This document shows positions 17,648 to 26,281 of a stretch of DNA of 64,000 bases, piece after piece (positions within the stretch are counted from its first letter, which is position 1; every line of letters begins with the position of its first letter). Below the pieces are notes generated by a model. It was not told the DNA's origin. It searched no databases and worked only from the letters and a program-made list of their open reading frames with translations. Source of the stretch: Saprospiraceae bacterium (GTDB taxonomy: Bacteria; Bacteroidota; Bacteroidia; Chitinophagales; Saprospiraceae); contig JADKEB010000010.1 of the NCBI GenBank assembly GCA_016718205.1, forward strand, positions 124,001 through 188,000, written 5' to 3'. A program made the position numbers and the translations under genes.

Positions 17648-19279
17648 ATGTCAAATGCAATATTTCAGGTACCTAAACCTCAGAATGAACCAGTGCTGTC
17701 ATATGCACCCGGCTCGCCTGAAAAAATAAATGTTAAAGCAGCTTTACATGAGCTCAAGAGCAAATCTGTCGATATCCCAATGTATATCGGCGGCAAAAAA
17801 GTATACACAAAAGAAACAAGAAAGATACACCCGCCACATGAACTCAATCATACACTGGGGACTCACGCAGTTGGCACACGGGAACATGTAGATATGGCCA
17901 TCGAAGCCGCACTACAAGCTAAAAAGCAGTGGTCAGAAATGGCATGGTATGACAGAGCATCCATTTTTTTGAAAGCAGCTGATCTCATTACAGGCCCTTA
18001 CCGGGCAAAAATGAATGCTGCGACTATGCTTGGTCAGTCTAAAAATATATTTCAGGCTGAAATTGATGCTGTCTGCGAACTGGCAGATTTTTTCCGGTTC
18101 AATGTTCAGTTTATGACTGAAATATATGCCCAGCAACCTGAAAGCAGCAGGGGTGTCTGGAATAGATTGGAATACAGACCATTAGAAGGATTTATCTTTG
18201 CATTAACTCCTTTTAATTTTACGGCTATAGCAGGAAATCTTTGCGGAGCCCCAGCCTTGATGGGCAATACCATTGTTTGGAAACCAGCTGAAACACAGAT
18301 TTATTCTGCAGCAGTGATCATGGAAATACTGGAAGAAGCAGGGCTGCCATCGGGTGTGATAAATCTCATATTTGTAGATGGCCCTACTGCAGGTGATGTT
18401 ATTTTTAAACATCCTGATTTTGCAGGAATACATTTTACAGGTAGCACCGGAGTCTTCAACAGAATTTGGAAAACTATAGGCGAGAATATGGCTCTTTATA
18501 AATCTTATCCGAGATTAGTAGGGGAGACAGGAGGCAAAGATTTTGTGATAGCCCATCCTTCTGCAGATGCCAAAGAGGTTGCAGTCGCTTTATCCAGAGG
18601 TGCATTTGAATTTCAAGGGCAAAAATGTTCGGCAGCATCGAGAGCTTATATACCTGAATCATTGTGGTCAGATGTAAAAAAATATCTTGCAGCAGATCTT
18701 CAGGATTTCAAAATGGGTAGTACTGAAGATTTCAGAAATTTTATAAATGCAGTTATTGACGAAAAAGCATTTGATAAAATAACATCTTTCGTAGCTGCTG
18801 CCAAAAGTGATCCTGAAACAGAAATCATAGCTGGTGGAAATTTTGACAAAACTAAGGGGTATTTTATAGAACCAACTGTAATTAGGGTAAATAGTCCTCA
18901 TTATATCACCATGTGTGAAGAACTTTTTGGACCGGTACTGACCATTTATGTGTATCAGGATCATCTCTATAATGAAACGCTTGAACTGGTTGATAAAACA
19001 GGACCTTACGCTTTGACTGGTGCCATATTTTCAAAAGACAGATATGCACTTAGTACAGGGGTGCAAAAATTGTCAAATGCCGCGGGTAATTTTTATATCA
19101 ATGACAAGCCTACAGGAGCGGTAGTTGGTCAGCAACCATTCGGTGGTGCCAGAGCTTCTGGGACTAATGATAAAGCTGGTTCAATTCTGAATTTATATAG
19201 ATGGGTATCAGCCAGAACTATCAAAGAAACATTTGTTTCTCCGATAGATTACAAATACCCATTCTTGGGTGAAGAATAA
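17648..19279 (+). CDS. pruA: L-glutamate gamma-semialdehyde (1-pyrroline-5-carboxylate) dehydrogenase
   Basis: Oxidises glutamate semialdehyde to glutamate with NAD+, the second step of proline breakdown. The 543-residue length matches stand-alone P5C dehydrogenases. Seen: ALTPFNFTAIAGNLCGAPA (cofactor region), IHFTGSTGVFN, the general-base segment LVGETGGKDFVI, and the nucleophile segment EFQGQKCSAASRAYIP containing the catalytic Cys. The C-terminal QQPFGGARASGTNDKAGS is typical of PruA. It begins 16 bp after coaD, probably in the same transcript. No proline dehydrogenase gene is seen in the window. Confidence 0.95.
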   Translation: MSNAIFQVPKPQNEPVLSYAPGSPEKINVKAALHELKSKSVDIPMYIGGKKVYTKETRKIHPPHELNHTLGTHAVGTREHVDMAIEAALQAKKQWSEMAWYDRASIFLKAADLITGPYRAKMNAATMLGQSKNIFQAEIDAVCELADFFRFNVQFMTEIYAQQPESSRGVWNRLEYRPLEGFIFALTPFNFTAIAGNLCGAPALMGNTIVWKPAETQIYSAAVIMEILEEAGLPSGVINLIFVDGPTAGDVIFKHPDFAGIHFTGSTGVFNRIWKTIGENMALYKSYPRLVGETGGKDFVIAHPSADAKEVAVALSRGAFEFQGQKCSAASRAYIPESLWSDVKKYLAADLQDFKMGSTEDFRNFINAVIDEKAFDKITSFVAAAKSDPETEIIAGGNFDKTKGYFIEPTVIRVNSPHYITMCEELFGPVLTIYVYQDHLYNETLELVDKTGPYALTGAIFSKDRYALSTGVQKLSNAAGNFYINDKPTGAVVGQQPFGGARASGTNDKAGSILNLYRWVSARTIKETFVSPIDYKYPFLGEE

Positions 19280-19285
19280 TCTTAT

Positions 19286-19395
19286 ACCTAAAAATCTAAA
19301 ATGATAATCTTTTACGACCTCCAAATACTTCAAAATCAGTCTCCTCCGCGGCGGATCACTTTTAGCTTCGCACCATAGGAGTCTTTGGAGTAAAG
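19286..19395. mobile_element. Repeat family C, copy 1 (truncated or decayed right end)
   Basis: ACCTAAAAATCTAAAATGA at the left matches the terminal inverted repeat of the full copies at 28148-28317 and 46799-46966. The interior (ACTTCAAAATCAGT, CTTCGCACCATAGG) aligns with those copies for about 110 bp, then diverges, and no right-hand end is found. It lies directly behind pruA. Confidence 0.75.
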
Positions 19396-19460
19396 CAGCG
19401 TTTTTATCCTTATTTTTTCCTAAAAAAACTTTAACTTCGCACGGTCAAAACAAAACTGAA

Positions 19461-20186
19461 ATGCCCCCAACTTCTGCCCAGAATATAAATACATGGATCA
19501 CTCAGATACATAATGACTTTAAAGCGGCTGTGTCTGTGGATTGTGTTATTTTTGGATACGATGACAATTCACTAAAGATATTAGTTTCCCGGTGCGATAT
19601 GCCGCCCTTTGAAAATGAATATTCTCTTCTCGGCGATTTAGTGAGACCCGAAGAAAATACTGATGAAGCAGCTAAAAGGGTATTGATGGCCAAAACTGGC
19701 TTTGATGATGTGTTTCTTGATCAAGTACATGTTTTTAGCAATAAAGGTAGGCATCCATTGGGGCGCGTGATCACTGTGGCTTACTATTCCTTGATAAAAA
19801 TAGATGATGATCATCTGGCACACATCCAACCCAATAATTTTTTACGCTGGATTCCTGTAGCAGATGTCCAATCATTGGCATTTGATCATCTGGAAATCAT
19901 GAGCACTTGTCTTAAAAAACTTCAGAAACATCTACGGGAACAACCTGTTGGTTTTGAATTGTTACCACAGAAATTCAGTCTTCTTCAGCTTCAAAGATTG
20001 TATGAAGTAATTTTAAATATCCAAATGGATAAACGCAATTTCAGAAGAAAACTTAAGTCGTTAGGTATTCTAAAAGATATTGGTGAAATTCAGGAAGCGG
20101 TATCCCACAGGCCGGCAAGGTTGTACACTTTTGATCATAATGTCTATGAAAAGAAAAAAAATGCAGGTTTCAACTTCGAACTTTGA
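19461..20186 (+). CDS. NUDIX-domain transcriptional regulator (NrtR/AraR-like)
   Basis: 241 residues: a NUDIX fold (about 20-150) followed by a winged-helix DNA-binding segment (about 165-235, KFSLLQLQRLYEVILNIQMD ... RPARLYTF). The NUDIX box is degenerate. GDLVRPEENTDEAAKRVLMAKTG keeps the spacing but lacks the EExxG glutamates needed for hydrolysis. Loss of catalysis is typical of NrtR/AraR regulators, which use the domain as a metabolite sensor (ADP-ribose or sugars). Effector and targets are unknown. The gene stands alone between a family C repeat and a convergent MBL gene. Confidence 0.85.
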   Translation: MPPTSAQNINTWITQIHNDFKAAVSVDCVIFGYDDNSLKILVSRCDMPPFENEYSLLGDLVRPEENTDEAAKRVLMAKTGFDDVFLDQVHVFSNKGRHPLGRVITVAYYSLIKIDDDHLAHIQPNNFLRWIPVADVQSLAFDHLEIMSTCLKKLQKHLREQPVGFELLPQKFSLLQLQRLYEVILNIQMDKRNFRRKLKSLGILKDIGEIQEAVSHRPARLYTFDHNVYEKKKNAGFNFEL

Positions 20187-20311
20187 GCCTGCTAACCATA
20201 ATCTTGATGAAAATAATTGAGTAAAGCATTAATTTATACTGCATTGGTAATCAAACGTTTCTATTTTGACTTTAAGTGTGATGTAGGTGGTAATCCTACT
20301 ATAATAAGTGC

Positions 20312-20350
20312 AAAAAAAAAAAGTGGTAGAATCTTTCTAACTTCTACCAA
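20312..20350 (-). terminator. Rho-independent terminator of the MBL hydrolase gene
   Basis: On the minus strand the hairpin GGTAGAAGTT...GATTCTACC (20325-20348) is followed by AC and a run of 11 T (20312-20322). It lies just after the stop of the MBL gene. Confidence 0.85.
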
Positions 20351-20369
20351 ACCTTCAATGTCAAATATA

Positions 20370-21227
20370 TTAATACTTGATGATTTCAGACAGAGACACT
20401 GGCTCCCCAAAAATCACTCTGCCAGTCTCTGATTTGATGATATTGCCACATGATACGTTCAGATCGTGTTCAAAAAACAGATAATGCTTGCCATCTGTAG
20501 CTCTATCATGTAAAATCCGCTTTTCAGATAATGTATCAAGTGGTCGCATATCATACGCCATGATGTATGGTAGCTGTACATGATGATGTGATGGAATAAG
20601 GTCTGCACAATAAATGAGTGTGTTGCCTGAAGGCAGTTTTATGTATGGGATCATCATAGCTTCAGTATGACCATAGAGGAAGCTCACAGAAATATTTTCG
20701 GTAAATTTGATACCTTCCTGAATGTCCAAAAACTGCATCATTCCCATGTCTTTCAACGGAACAAAATTTTCTCTGAGAAAAGAGGCTGCTTCCCTGGCGT
20801 TGGGATCATGAGCCCATTTGTAATGCTGTTCATTGGACCAGTAGGTAGCATTTGGAAATACCGGTATGATCTTACCATCTGCGTCATAAGTGAGAGCGCC
20901 ACCCACATGATCAAAGTGAAAATGTGTAATAAATACATCCGTTATATCTTCACATGTTAAGCCTATAGCTGATAAAGAAGAATGAAAATCCTGGCTGTCA
21001 TGCGGGTAGAAATGTTTACGAAACTTTTCATCCTGTTTTATACCTACTCCGGTATCAATGAGAATTTTTTTATTACCATCTTCAACCAGAAGACACCTCA
21101 TTTGCCAGGTACACAGGTTTTCATCATCGGCAGGATTGAGTTTATTCCACATTCTTTTGGGTACCACTCCGAACATGGCACCACCATCCAATTTAAATTT
21201 ACCGGTTTCAATAATGTGTAATTTCAT
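20370..21227 (-). CDS. MBL-fold metallo-hydrolase
   Basis: 285-residue metallo-beta-lactamase fold enzyme. The metal site is complete: HFHFDH (His102, His104, Asp106, His107), YGHTEAM, the bridging Asp in CADLIPS, and FFEHD near the C-terminus. The N-terminal ILIDTGVG strand-turn is typical. The overall layout resembles the lactonase-like branch (AttM/AiiA relatives), but general esterase or lactonase activity cannot be told apart from sequence alone. No signal peptide is present, so it is cytoplasmic. The gene sits downstream of ribH on the same strand, about 45 bp away, possibly co-transcribed. Confidence 0.87.
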   Translation of the reverse strand: MKLHIIETGKFKLDGGAMFGVVPKRMWNKLNPADDENLCTWQMRCLLVEDGNKKILIDTGVGIKQDEKFRKHFYPHDSQDFHSSLSAIGLTCEDITDVFITHFHFDHVGGALTYDADGKIIPVFPNATYWSNEQHYKWAHDPNAREAASFLRENFVPLKDMGMMQFLDIQEGIKFTENISVSFLYGHTEAMMIPYIKLPSGNTLIYCADLIPSHHHVQLPYIMAYDMRPLDTLSEKRILHDRATDGKHYLFFEHDLNVSCGNIIKSETGRVIFGEPVSLSEIIKY

Positions 21228-21271
21228 ATTTAACAGATATTAATACTATAACCTAAAAAGATATTTGGCTG

Positions 21272-21790
21272 TCAAAATCCAATTTGTTTTTTGTCTCCAT
21301 GCTTAATTTCTTTGGCAAGATGTATCATTTTGATAGCTGTGTGGGCGGCTTCGATACCTTTGTTGCCATATTTTCCACCCGACCTGTCGATAGCTTGTTG
21401 CATATCATTTGGCGTCAGGACTCCGAAGACAACTGGTTTGCCTGAAACAATACTTAGATTCATGATGCCAGTTGCTACTGCATTGCTGATATATTCATCA
21501 TGTTTGGTCTCTCCTTTGATCACGCACCCAATACATATGACTGCGTCCAATTTTTTATTGGCAAGCATCATCTTTGCTGCAGACGGAAGTTCAAACGCCC
21601 CTGGTACGGATATAGCTATGATTTCGTCATCTTTACATCCGTATTTTTTTAATTCATCTATACAAGCGTCTCTCATGCTGTAAGTTACATCCTGATTCCA
21701 TTCAGAAGTAATGACCGCAAGATGACAATTTGCCAAAGGTTGCAATGCTAATCCGTGTGAATTGGATAGGTTTTTTTTCTTTTCTGGCAT
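21272..21790 (-). CDS. ribH: 6,7-dimethyl-8-ribityllumazine synthase
   Basis: Penultimate enzyme of riboflavin synthesis, forming lumazine from the pyrimidine and butanone-phosphate precursors; the family assembles into hollow capsids. The start is the ATG at 21788-21790 (MPEKKKNLS), giving 172 residues; an earlier ATG would run into the terminator. Motifs: VITSEWNQD, ISVPGAFELPSAAK (substrate loop), CIGCVIKGETKHDEYI with the catalytic His, and VVFGVLTPNDMQQA. Placement beside a TPR membrane-protein gene is common in Bacteroidota. Confidence 0.96.
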   Translation of the reverse strand: MPEKKKNLSNSHGLALQPLANCHLAVITSEWNQDVTYSMRDACIDELKKYGCKDDEIIAISVPGAFELPSAAKMMLANKKLDAVICIGCVIKGETKHDEYISNAVATGIMNLSIVSGKPVVFGVLTPNDMQQAIDRSGGKYGNKGIEAAHTAIKMIHLAKEIKHGDKKQIGF

Positions 21791-21810
21791 GTCTATACAG
21801 TTTTTGAAAA

Positions 21811-21848
21811 ACAAAAAAGGCAGAATTTAAACGTAAATCCTGCCTTTT
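21811..21848 (-). terminator. Terminator between TPR gene and ribH
   Basis: On the minus strand AAAAGGCAG (from 21848) pairs with CTGCCTTTT (to 21815), followed by T-rich TTGTTTTT. It ends the TPR gene transcript, at least in part, before ribH. Confidence 0.7.
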
Positions 21849-21870
21849 GAGTTTATTTTTAAGTCAAATT

Positions 21871-22569
21871 TTATTGTTGAAATCTGGCAATCAGTTTTTC
21901 TGCATCTCTGAATTCATTTGAATCAGGATATTTAGATCTTATTTTTTCCAATTGTTCAACGGCTTCTTTAGTTTTACCTTGCGCATAATATAGAAGCGCA
22001 AGTTTGTTCAAATAATATGGTGTCAGCAACTCATTGTCAGATGATGTGGCATCTTTGTAATATTCTAAAGCTTTGTCTTTGTCACCCAATTCTGCAGTGG
22101 CATCTCCCAGTGCACCGTTTTTTGTGATGGCAGTCACTTCATCATTGGCAGAATAATCTTCTAGATAGGTGATGGCATCATCATACTTGCCTAAATTCAA
22201 ATAAGACACTCCTGCATAATATGACGCGAGATTAGCTGCTTTGGTACCGCTATAGTTATCTATAATACCTAAAAATCCATCATATCCACCTCCTGGGTTT
22301 TCCAGCGCAAGGGCAAATGAATCTTTTGCAAAAGCTTCTTCAGCTTTGTACATTGCATTGACAGCCTCTTTTTCTCGTGGACCGACATATAGGTATTTGT
22401 ACGCAAAATATAGTGCTACAATTGCTCCCAAACCGATGATCACATAGGATATTAATTTTTGATTTTCGTCAAAAAAGTTTTTTAATGCGGGTACATTACT
22501 TCCCTTAACTTCCACTACATCTACAATCTCGTCTGCTATGTCAGAAGATTTACCTTTTCTTTGTGCCAT
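21871..22569 (-). CDS. TPR protein with one transmembrane helix (YfgM-like)
   Basis: About 232 residues from the ATG at 22567-22569 (MAQRKGKSSD). A charged N-terminal tail precedes a single transmembrane helix (YVIIGLGAIVALYFAYKYL), then TPR-like helices follow (AANLASYYAGVSYLNLGKYD, ALEYYKDATSS, EAVEQLEKIRSKYPDS). The layout is like YfgM/BamD-type periplasmic TPR proteins, which assist envelope protein folding. That role is inferred from topology only. The upstream ATG at 22611 would add residues with no membrane or TPR character. Confidence 0.8.
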   Translation of the reverse strand: MAQRKGKSSDIADEIVDVVEVKGSNVPALKNFFDENQKLISYVIIGLGAIVALYFAYKYLYVGPREKEAVNAMYKAEEAFAKDSFALALENPGGGYDGFLGIIDNYSGTKAANLASYYAGVSYLNLGKYDDAITYLEDYSANDEVTAITKNGALGDATAELGDKDKALEYYKDATSSDNELLTPYYLNKLALLYYAQGKTKEAVEQLEKIRSKYPDSNEFRDAEKLIARFQQ

Positions 22570-22691
22570 ATGTAAGATTTTTAAAAATTTGCGCAAAGGT
22601 AATAATTCCACTATATTTTTTTATAAAACTATAAAATTTATGTGATATTTTTTTAATTTATAACTTTTGGTTTTATACTTTGGAGATTATC

Positions 22692-25600
22692 CTACCCTCC
22701 ACCTTCTTTTTTCTTCTTAAATGGGTTGAAGTCTTTTAGCTTCTCTTTTATCTTGTCCACCTCTTCGTTTGATTTTTTATCAAGGATATCTTTTGCTTTT
22801 TGTTTCAAAGAGTCTGAAATGACTCCTTTTGTAAGTGTATCCAGTCTGCTGATGACCTGATCTTTTGCCACCGCTTTAATGGAATCAATAGCTTTATCTG
22901 CTGTTTTTTCGACCTGAGATTTTACTTTTTCCAGTTCTTCATTAGCCCTCTTGGTAATGGTATCTCTGAGCTCAGTTTCTTTTTTCTTTATTTCAGATTT
23001 TACACTGTCGGTGACATTTTTTACTATGTCTTTAGCCTTGGACTCTACTGCATCAGTGTAGGTTGATCCTTGTGAATTTCTTGGTATTATCTTGAAATTA
23101 GGTTTTTTAAAAGGCCCTGTCATTAACACATCGAGAAATACTTCAGGTCCCTGCTGGATATTGATGCCAAGTTTACCGGCTTCTTTTTCAATATTGCTTA
23201 AGCCGGCTTCTGCGACACCAAGGATTTTGTTTTTCTTTAAAATTTCTCTGGGTATCACAAGATTTATTTTATAATCCATCTCTTTGCCAAATCCATGTTT
23301 GCCTGAAATGGTAAAATTTACACCCTTTATCTTTGTGGTATATGGTTTTAATTCCATAAATCCCTTGATGATTTCAAACCAATTTTTTGAATTTGCCAAA
23401 TCTATTTCAGAAAGTTCTTTTATTCCCGTTTTTTGCGCTAATTCAGCCATTGGATTGCTGCCTTTTATGGCCCCGTTAAGAGTTTCAATCATCCCGGATG
23501 CATCCAGTGTACTCAAGTCCGGCATCATAGTACCACCTAATTTTCCACGCATGACGATACTTGTATTAAAAAATCCATTGATGTAAGCAGCTATCGGAGC
23601 TACTTTTTTGAACATGTCGATTTTAGATATGGCTTCTGCAAATGCAATTTTGCTCAAATCGAGTTTGACCGCAAAGTCTGGTTGGCTCAGATCAGTTGTA
23701 TTATACAATCCATCAAAATACATTTTACCACCCAAAGCATTGGTTTCTACATTTTTAATGGCTACTTCTTTATTTTTTACTTCCAGTATGCCTTGAAAAT
23801 CCTTGAGTTGCAGATTGGTATATAAAAGTTCCTTTATCTGAGTGTGAAGTTGAATCCTGACCCTATCCGGAACTGGTATAGCCGATGTGTTTTCTGTGCC
23901 TCCGGAAGGGGTATTTACCAAAAACTGATTGGCATCAAAATAATCAGAGTTCAATTCAAGCTCGCCATCCAGGATATTATTGTTGAAAAGATAATCATAA
24001 ACATTTATCACTTTTCCTTTTAGCCGGATGTCGCTTTTTTGAATCTTGGCAGACAACTCGTTTATCTGAATTGCATTAGCAGCCATAGTACCATTGATAT
24101 TGATGTTTTCGATGGTTTTATCGTTAAACAAGATTTTCCCGGCCTTGATATTGAGATTCAAACCTGAATTTTGAATGATTCTATCATCAATGGTTACAGG
24201 TGCTGTTGTTGATTTGGATTCAGGTGCTTTATCAGGGTGCTGCATCCACTCATTTAGATCCAAAAAACCTGAATTGATACTGAAATCAGCATTTATTTTA
24301 TCGTCTAAAGTAAATAAAGACAATGGATTGTGTATTTTTAGTGAAACATCAGCATCACTTTTACCCATTTTGATATTTTGTGCACTTGCTTGTAATATTT
24401 CAGGTGATGCTGTCATTTTTCCAGTTCCAATGGTGACAACAGGCATGCCAACGGATTGATAAACGATAGAAGAAACCGAGCCTTCGCCCGAAAAACTGAT
24501 TTTGTTATAATTTTTTGCAGTGATATCTTCCATTTTGGCTTTGAAATCCAGATTACAGTGTAGTTGGCCTGCCAGTTTTTCCAGATTTTCTATAGGGAAA
24601 GCATTTTTTATATTAGCCAGATTAAGTTTTGCTTTTAGATAGCCTGTCACATTTTGGTCACTAGTCACTCTTGTCACCAATAGTTTTCCTTCTATAGGAT
24701 CATTACCTATATTGAGTTTTATCATCGGTACGGCAAATGAAAAGTCGCTTAGATTAGGTTTAGATGATTTTATATTGATATCGGCCTGAATATTTTTTAA
24801 CTCTTGGGGTAGATCCGGATATTTGGCAGATCCATTTTTGATCACACATTGTATATCAAATGCTGGAAATGTACTTTTTTCACTATTATAAATGCCCTTG
24901 ACAAAACCTGAAAGTGATGCATTACCTGAGGCTTTTACATTGGAGAAATCTTTAGTATAAGCACCCGGCACCAAAGAAAGAAAGGATTTAAAGGATTCCG
25001 ATGCCGTCTTAAATGTAATGTCATTGTAAATACCTTCATTTTTAATCTGGAAAAATCCGTCAGCCTGAACATCAAAATCATTGATTTGCAGGCTATTATT
25101 TATTAATGTGTATTTATTTTCAGGAAAATTCAAGTTTAGGTCCGCTATAAGGTTAGCCTTTGCCCCATTTAAGTATTCTGTTCCGTCAAATCGGACATGT
25201 ACTTTTTCAGCATTGGTTTCAGTAAACAAGTCAAAAACGTCTTGTGTAAAGTCTCCTTTGCCCTTATGATTGCAGTTATCAAGAGCCATAAACAGGTTTA
25301 AAGTATTATCCTGATATGTGAGCTTACCTTCCTTTATTTCATACGACTTTAATGTGAGCTTGTACTGAGATGCTGTTTGAGGTTCTTTTTGGTTTTGAAT
25401 CAAGTAATTCACCCTTAATGAATCTAAAATGACAATATTGATTTCAGGCCGGTAAGCATATAGTTTGTTTATTTCAGGTGTTTTATTTTTTCCAAACAGA
25501 GAAGCAAGGTTTAAATCTACTGCAGTTTCGGGTGATGCATATAGCACTATACCATCAAAAGTATCCTGTCCTACCACTGATAAGCTGTCAATAGTTATTC

Positions 25601-25808
25601 TCAGCGAAGGGAATGAAGAAAATACTGATATATCAGCATCTTTAAAATCTACTGTTGCATTGATATTTTTATTGGTTGCTTGTTTTAAATACTGAACTAT
25701 TTTATCTTTATAAACAAATGGAATAAGAACGCCTGCAAGTATTATTCCTATTAAAAAAAAGAATATAATTCTCAGAATGCTTTTAATTTTTGAATTCATT
25801 TTTATCAT
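22692..25808 (-). CDS. AsmA-like envelope protein
   Basis: 1,038 residues (ATG at 25808; a second in-frame ATG at 25799 is equally likely). An N-terminal transmembrane anchor (ILRIIFFFLIGIILAGVLIPFVY) is followed by the AsmA-family opening 'VDFKDADISVFSSFPSLRITIDSLSVVG', and by long beta-rich repeats with many 'ikgkliv' type strands. The C-terminal 130 residues are Lys/Glu-rich and probably coiled coil (KSEIKKKETELRDTITKRA). AsmA/TamB-like proteins are inner-membrane anchored, span the periplasm and help move lipid or assemble the outer membrane. It stands alone on the minus strand, with a MITE inserted 58 bp upstream. Confidence 0.85.
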   Translation of the reverse strand: MIKMNSKIKSILRIIFFFLIGIILAGVLIPFVYKDKIVQYLKQATNKNINATVDFKDADISVFSSFPSLRITIDSLSVVGQDTFDGIVLYASPETAVDLNLASLFGKNKTPEINKLYAYRPEINIVILDSLRVNYLIQNQKEPQTASQYKLTLKSYEIKEGKLTYQDNTLNLFMALDNCNHKGKGDFTQDVFDLFTETNAEKVHVRFDGTEYLNGAKANLIADLNLNFPENKYTLINNSLQINDFDVQADGFFQIKNEGIYNDITFKTASESFKSFLSLVPGAYTKDFSNVKASGNASLSGFVKGIYNSEKSTFPAFDIQCVIKNGSAKYPDLPQELKNIQADINIKSSKPNLSDFSFAVPMIKLNIGNDPIEGKLLVTRVTSDQNVTGYLKAKLNLANIKNAFPIENLEKLAGQLHCNLDFKAKMEDITAKNYNKISFSGEGSVSSIVYQSVGMPVVTIGTGKMTASPEILQASAQNIKMGKSDADVSLKIHNPLSLFTLDDKINADFSINSGFLDLNEWMQHPDKAPESKSTTAPVTIDDRIIQNSGLNLNIKAGKILFNDKTIENININGTMAANAIQINELSAKIQKSDIRLKGKVINVYDYLFNNNILDGELELNSDYFDANQFLVNTPSGGTENTSAIPVPDRVRIQLHTQIKELLYTNLQLKDFQGILEVKNKEVAIKNVETNALGGKMYFDGLYNTTDLSQPDFAVKLDLSKIAFAEAISKIDMFKKVAPIAAYINGFFNTSIVMRGKLGGTMMPDLSTLDASGMIETLNGAIKGSNPMAELAQKTGIKELSEIDLANSKNWFEIIKGFMELKPYTTKIKGVNFTISGKHGFGKEMDYKINLVIPREILKKNKILGVAEAGLSNIEKEAGKLGINIQQGPEVFLDVLMTGPFKKPNFKIIPRNSQGSTYTDAVESKAKDIVKNVTDSVKSEIKKKETELRDTITKRANEELEKVKSQVEKTADKAIDSIKAVAKDQVISRLDTLTKGVISDSLKQKAKDILDKKSNEEVDKIKEKLKDFNPFKKKKEGGG

Positions 25809-25865
25809 TAGATTTTTAATTTTATCCTTAGGACTACCTTACTATTAAACTTGTATCTTGTATTA

Positions 25866-26130
25866 TTAGAGTATGTTTAAACTTTTATCATTTGGCTCCA
25901 AGTGGCAAATTTAATTTTATCCAGCGTTATATTTTTCGCCGTACAGCGTCAAGCTATGCTTGAACTTCCGGCTATATTCAGTATTCGCTGCGAGCAGCTG
26001 CTCGCAGTTCCTTCTTTATTGAGTAAAGTATTTTACTCAATTCTCGTCACAGACGAGACCATTCAGTCATCTTGTCCAAAATTAAATTTCCTCACTTTCG
26101 CTCAAACATAAAAATTTAAACATACTCTTA
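25866..26130. mobile_element. Repeat family A, copy 2 (259-bp MITE-like element with TTA target duplications)
   Basis: The element spans 25869-26127, flanked by TTA at 25866-25868 and 26128-26130. Internal features: hairpin TCAAGC/GCTTGA (25949-25963), a perfect 20-nt palindrome (25988-26007), ATTGAGTAAA/TTTACTCAAT (26018-26041) and TCTCGTC/GACGAGA (26042-26058). It lies in the divergent region between the AsmA-like gene and the toxin-antitoxin promoter. Confidence 0.92.
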
Positions 26131-26233
26131 GATCACCACATATTAAGACGATCAAACAGGAGAAAATGTTTTATATTGGATAAGGAAAGATGTAGGGACA
26201 AAAAATTATAAAATAAAAAAAATAAAATAAAAC

Positions 26234-26269
26234 TTGACAATCACGACAAATGACATTATATTTGTGTCA
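26234..26269 (+). promoter_or_regulatory. Promoter and probable operator of the Xre/RES toxin-antitoxin operon
   Basis: TTGACA (26234-26239) and TATATTTG (26257-26264) are spaced by 17 bp and fit a Bacteroidota promoter. The -7 box sits exactly inside an inverted repeat, TGACA-N9-TGTCA (26251-26255 / 26265-26269), which is where an autoregulatory antitoxin would bind. The ATG at 26282 follows 12 bp later. Confidence 0.72.
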
Positions 26270-26281
26270 AAATATCATTGT

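Noticed and set aside
25902..26111. A 69-residue frame (MANLILSSVIFF...) present in all three family A repeats
   Set aside because: It spans the hairpin palindromes and has no signal, fold or start context; its conservation follows from the near-identity of the repeats, so I treat it as non-coding.
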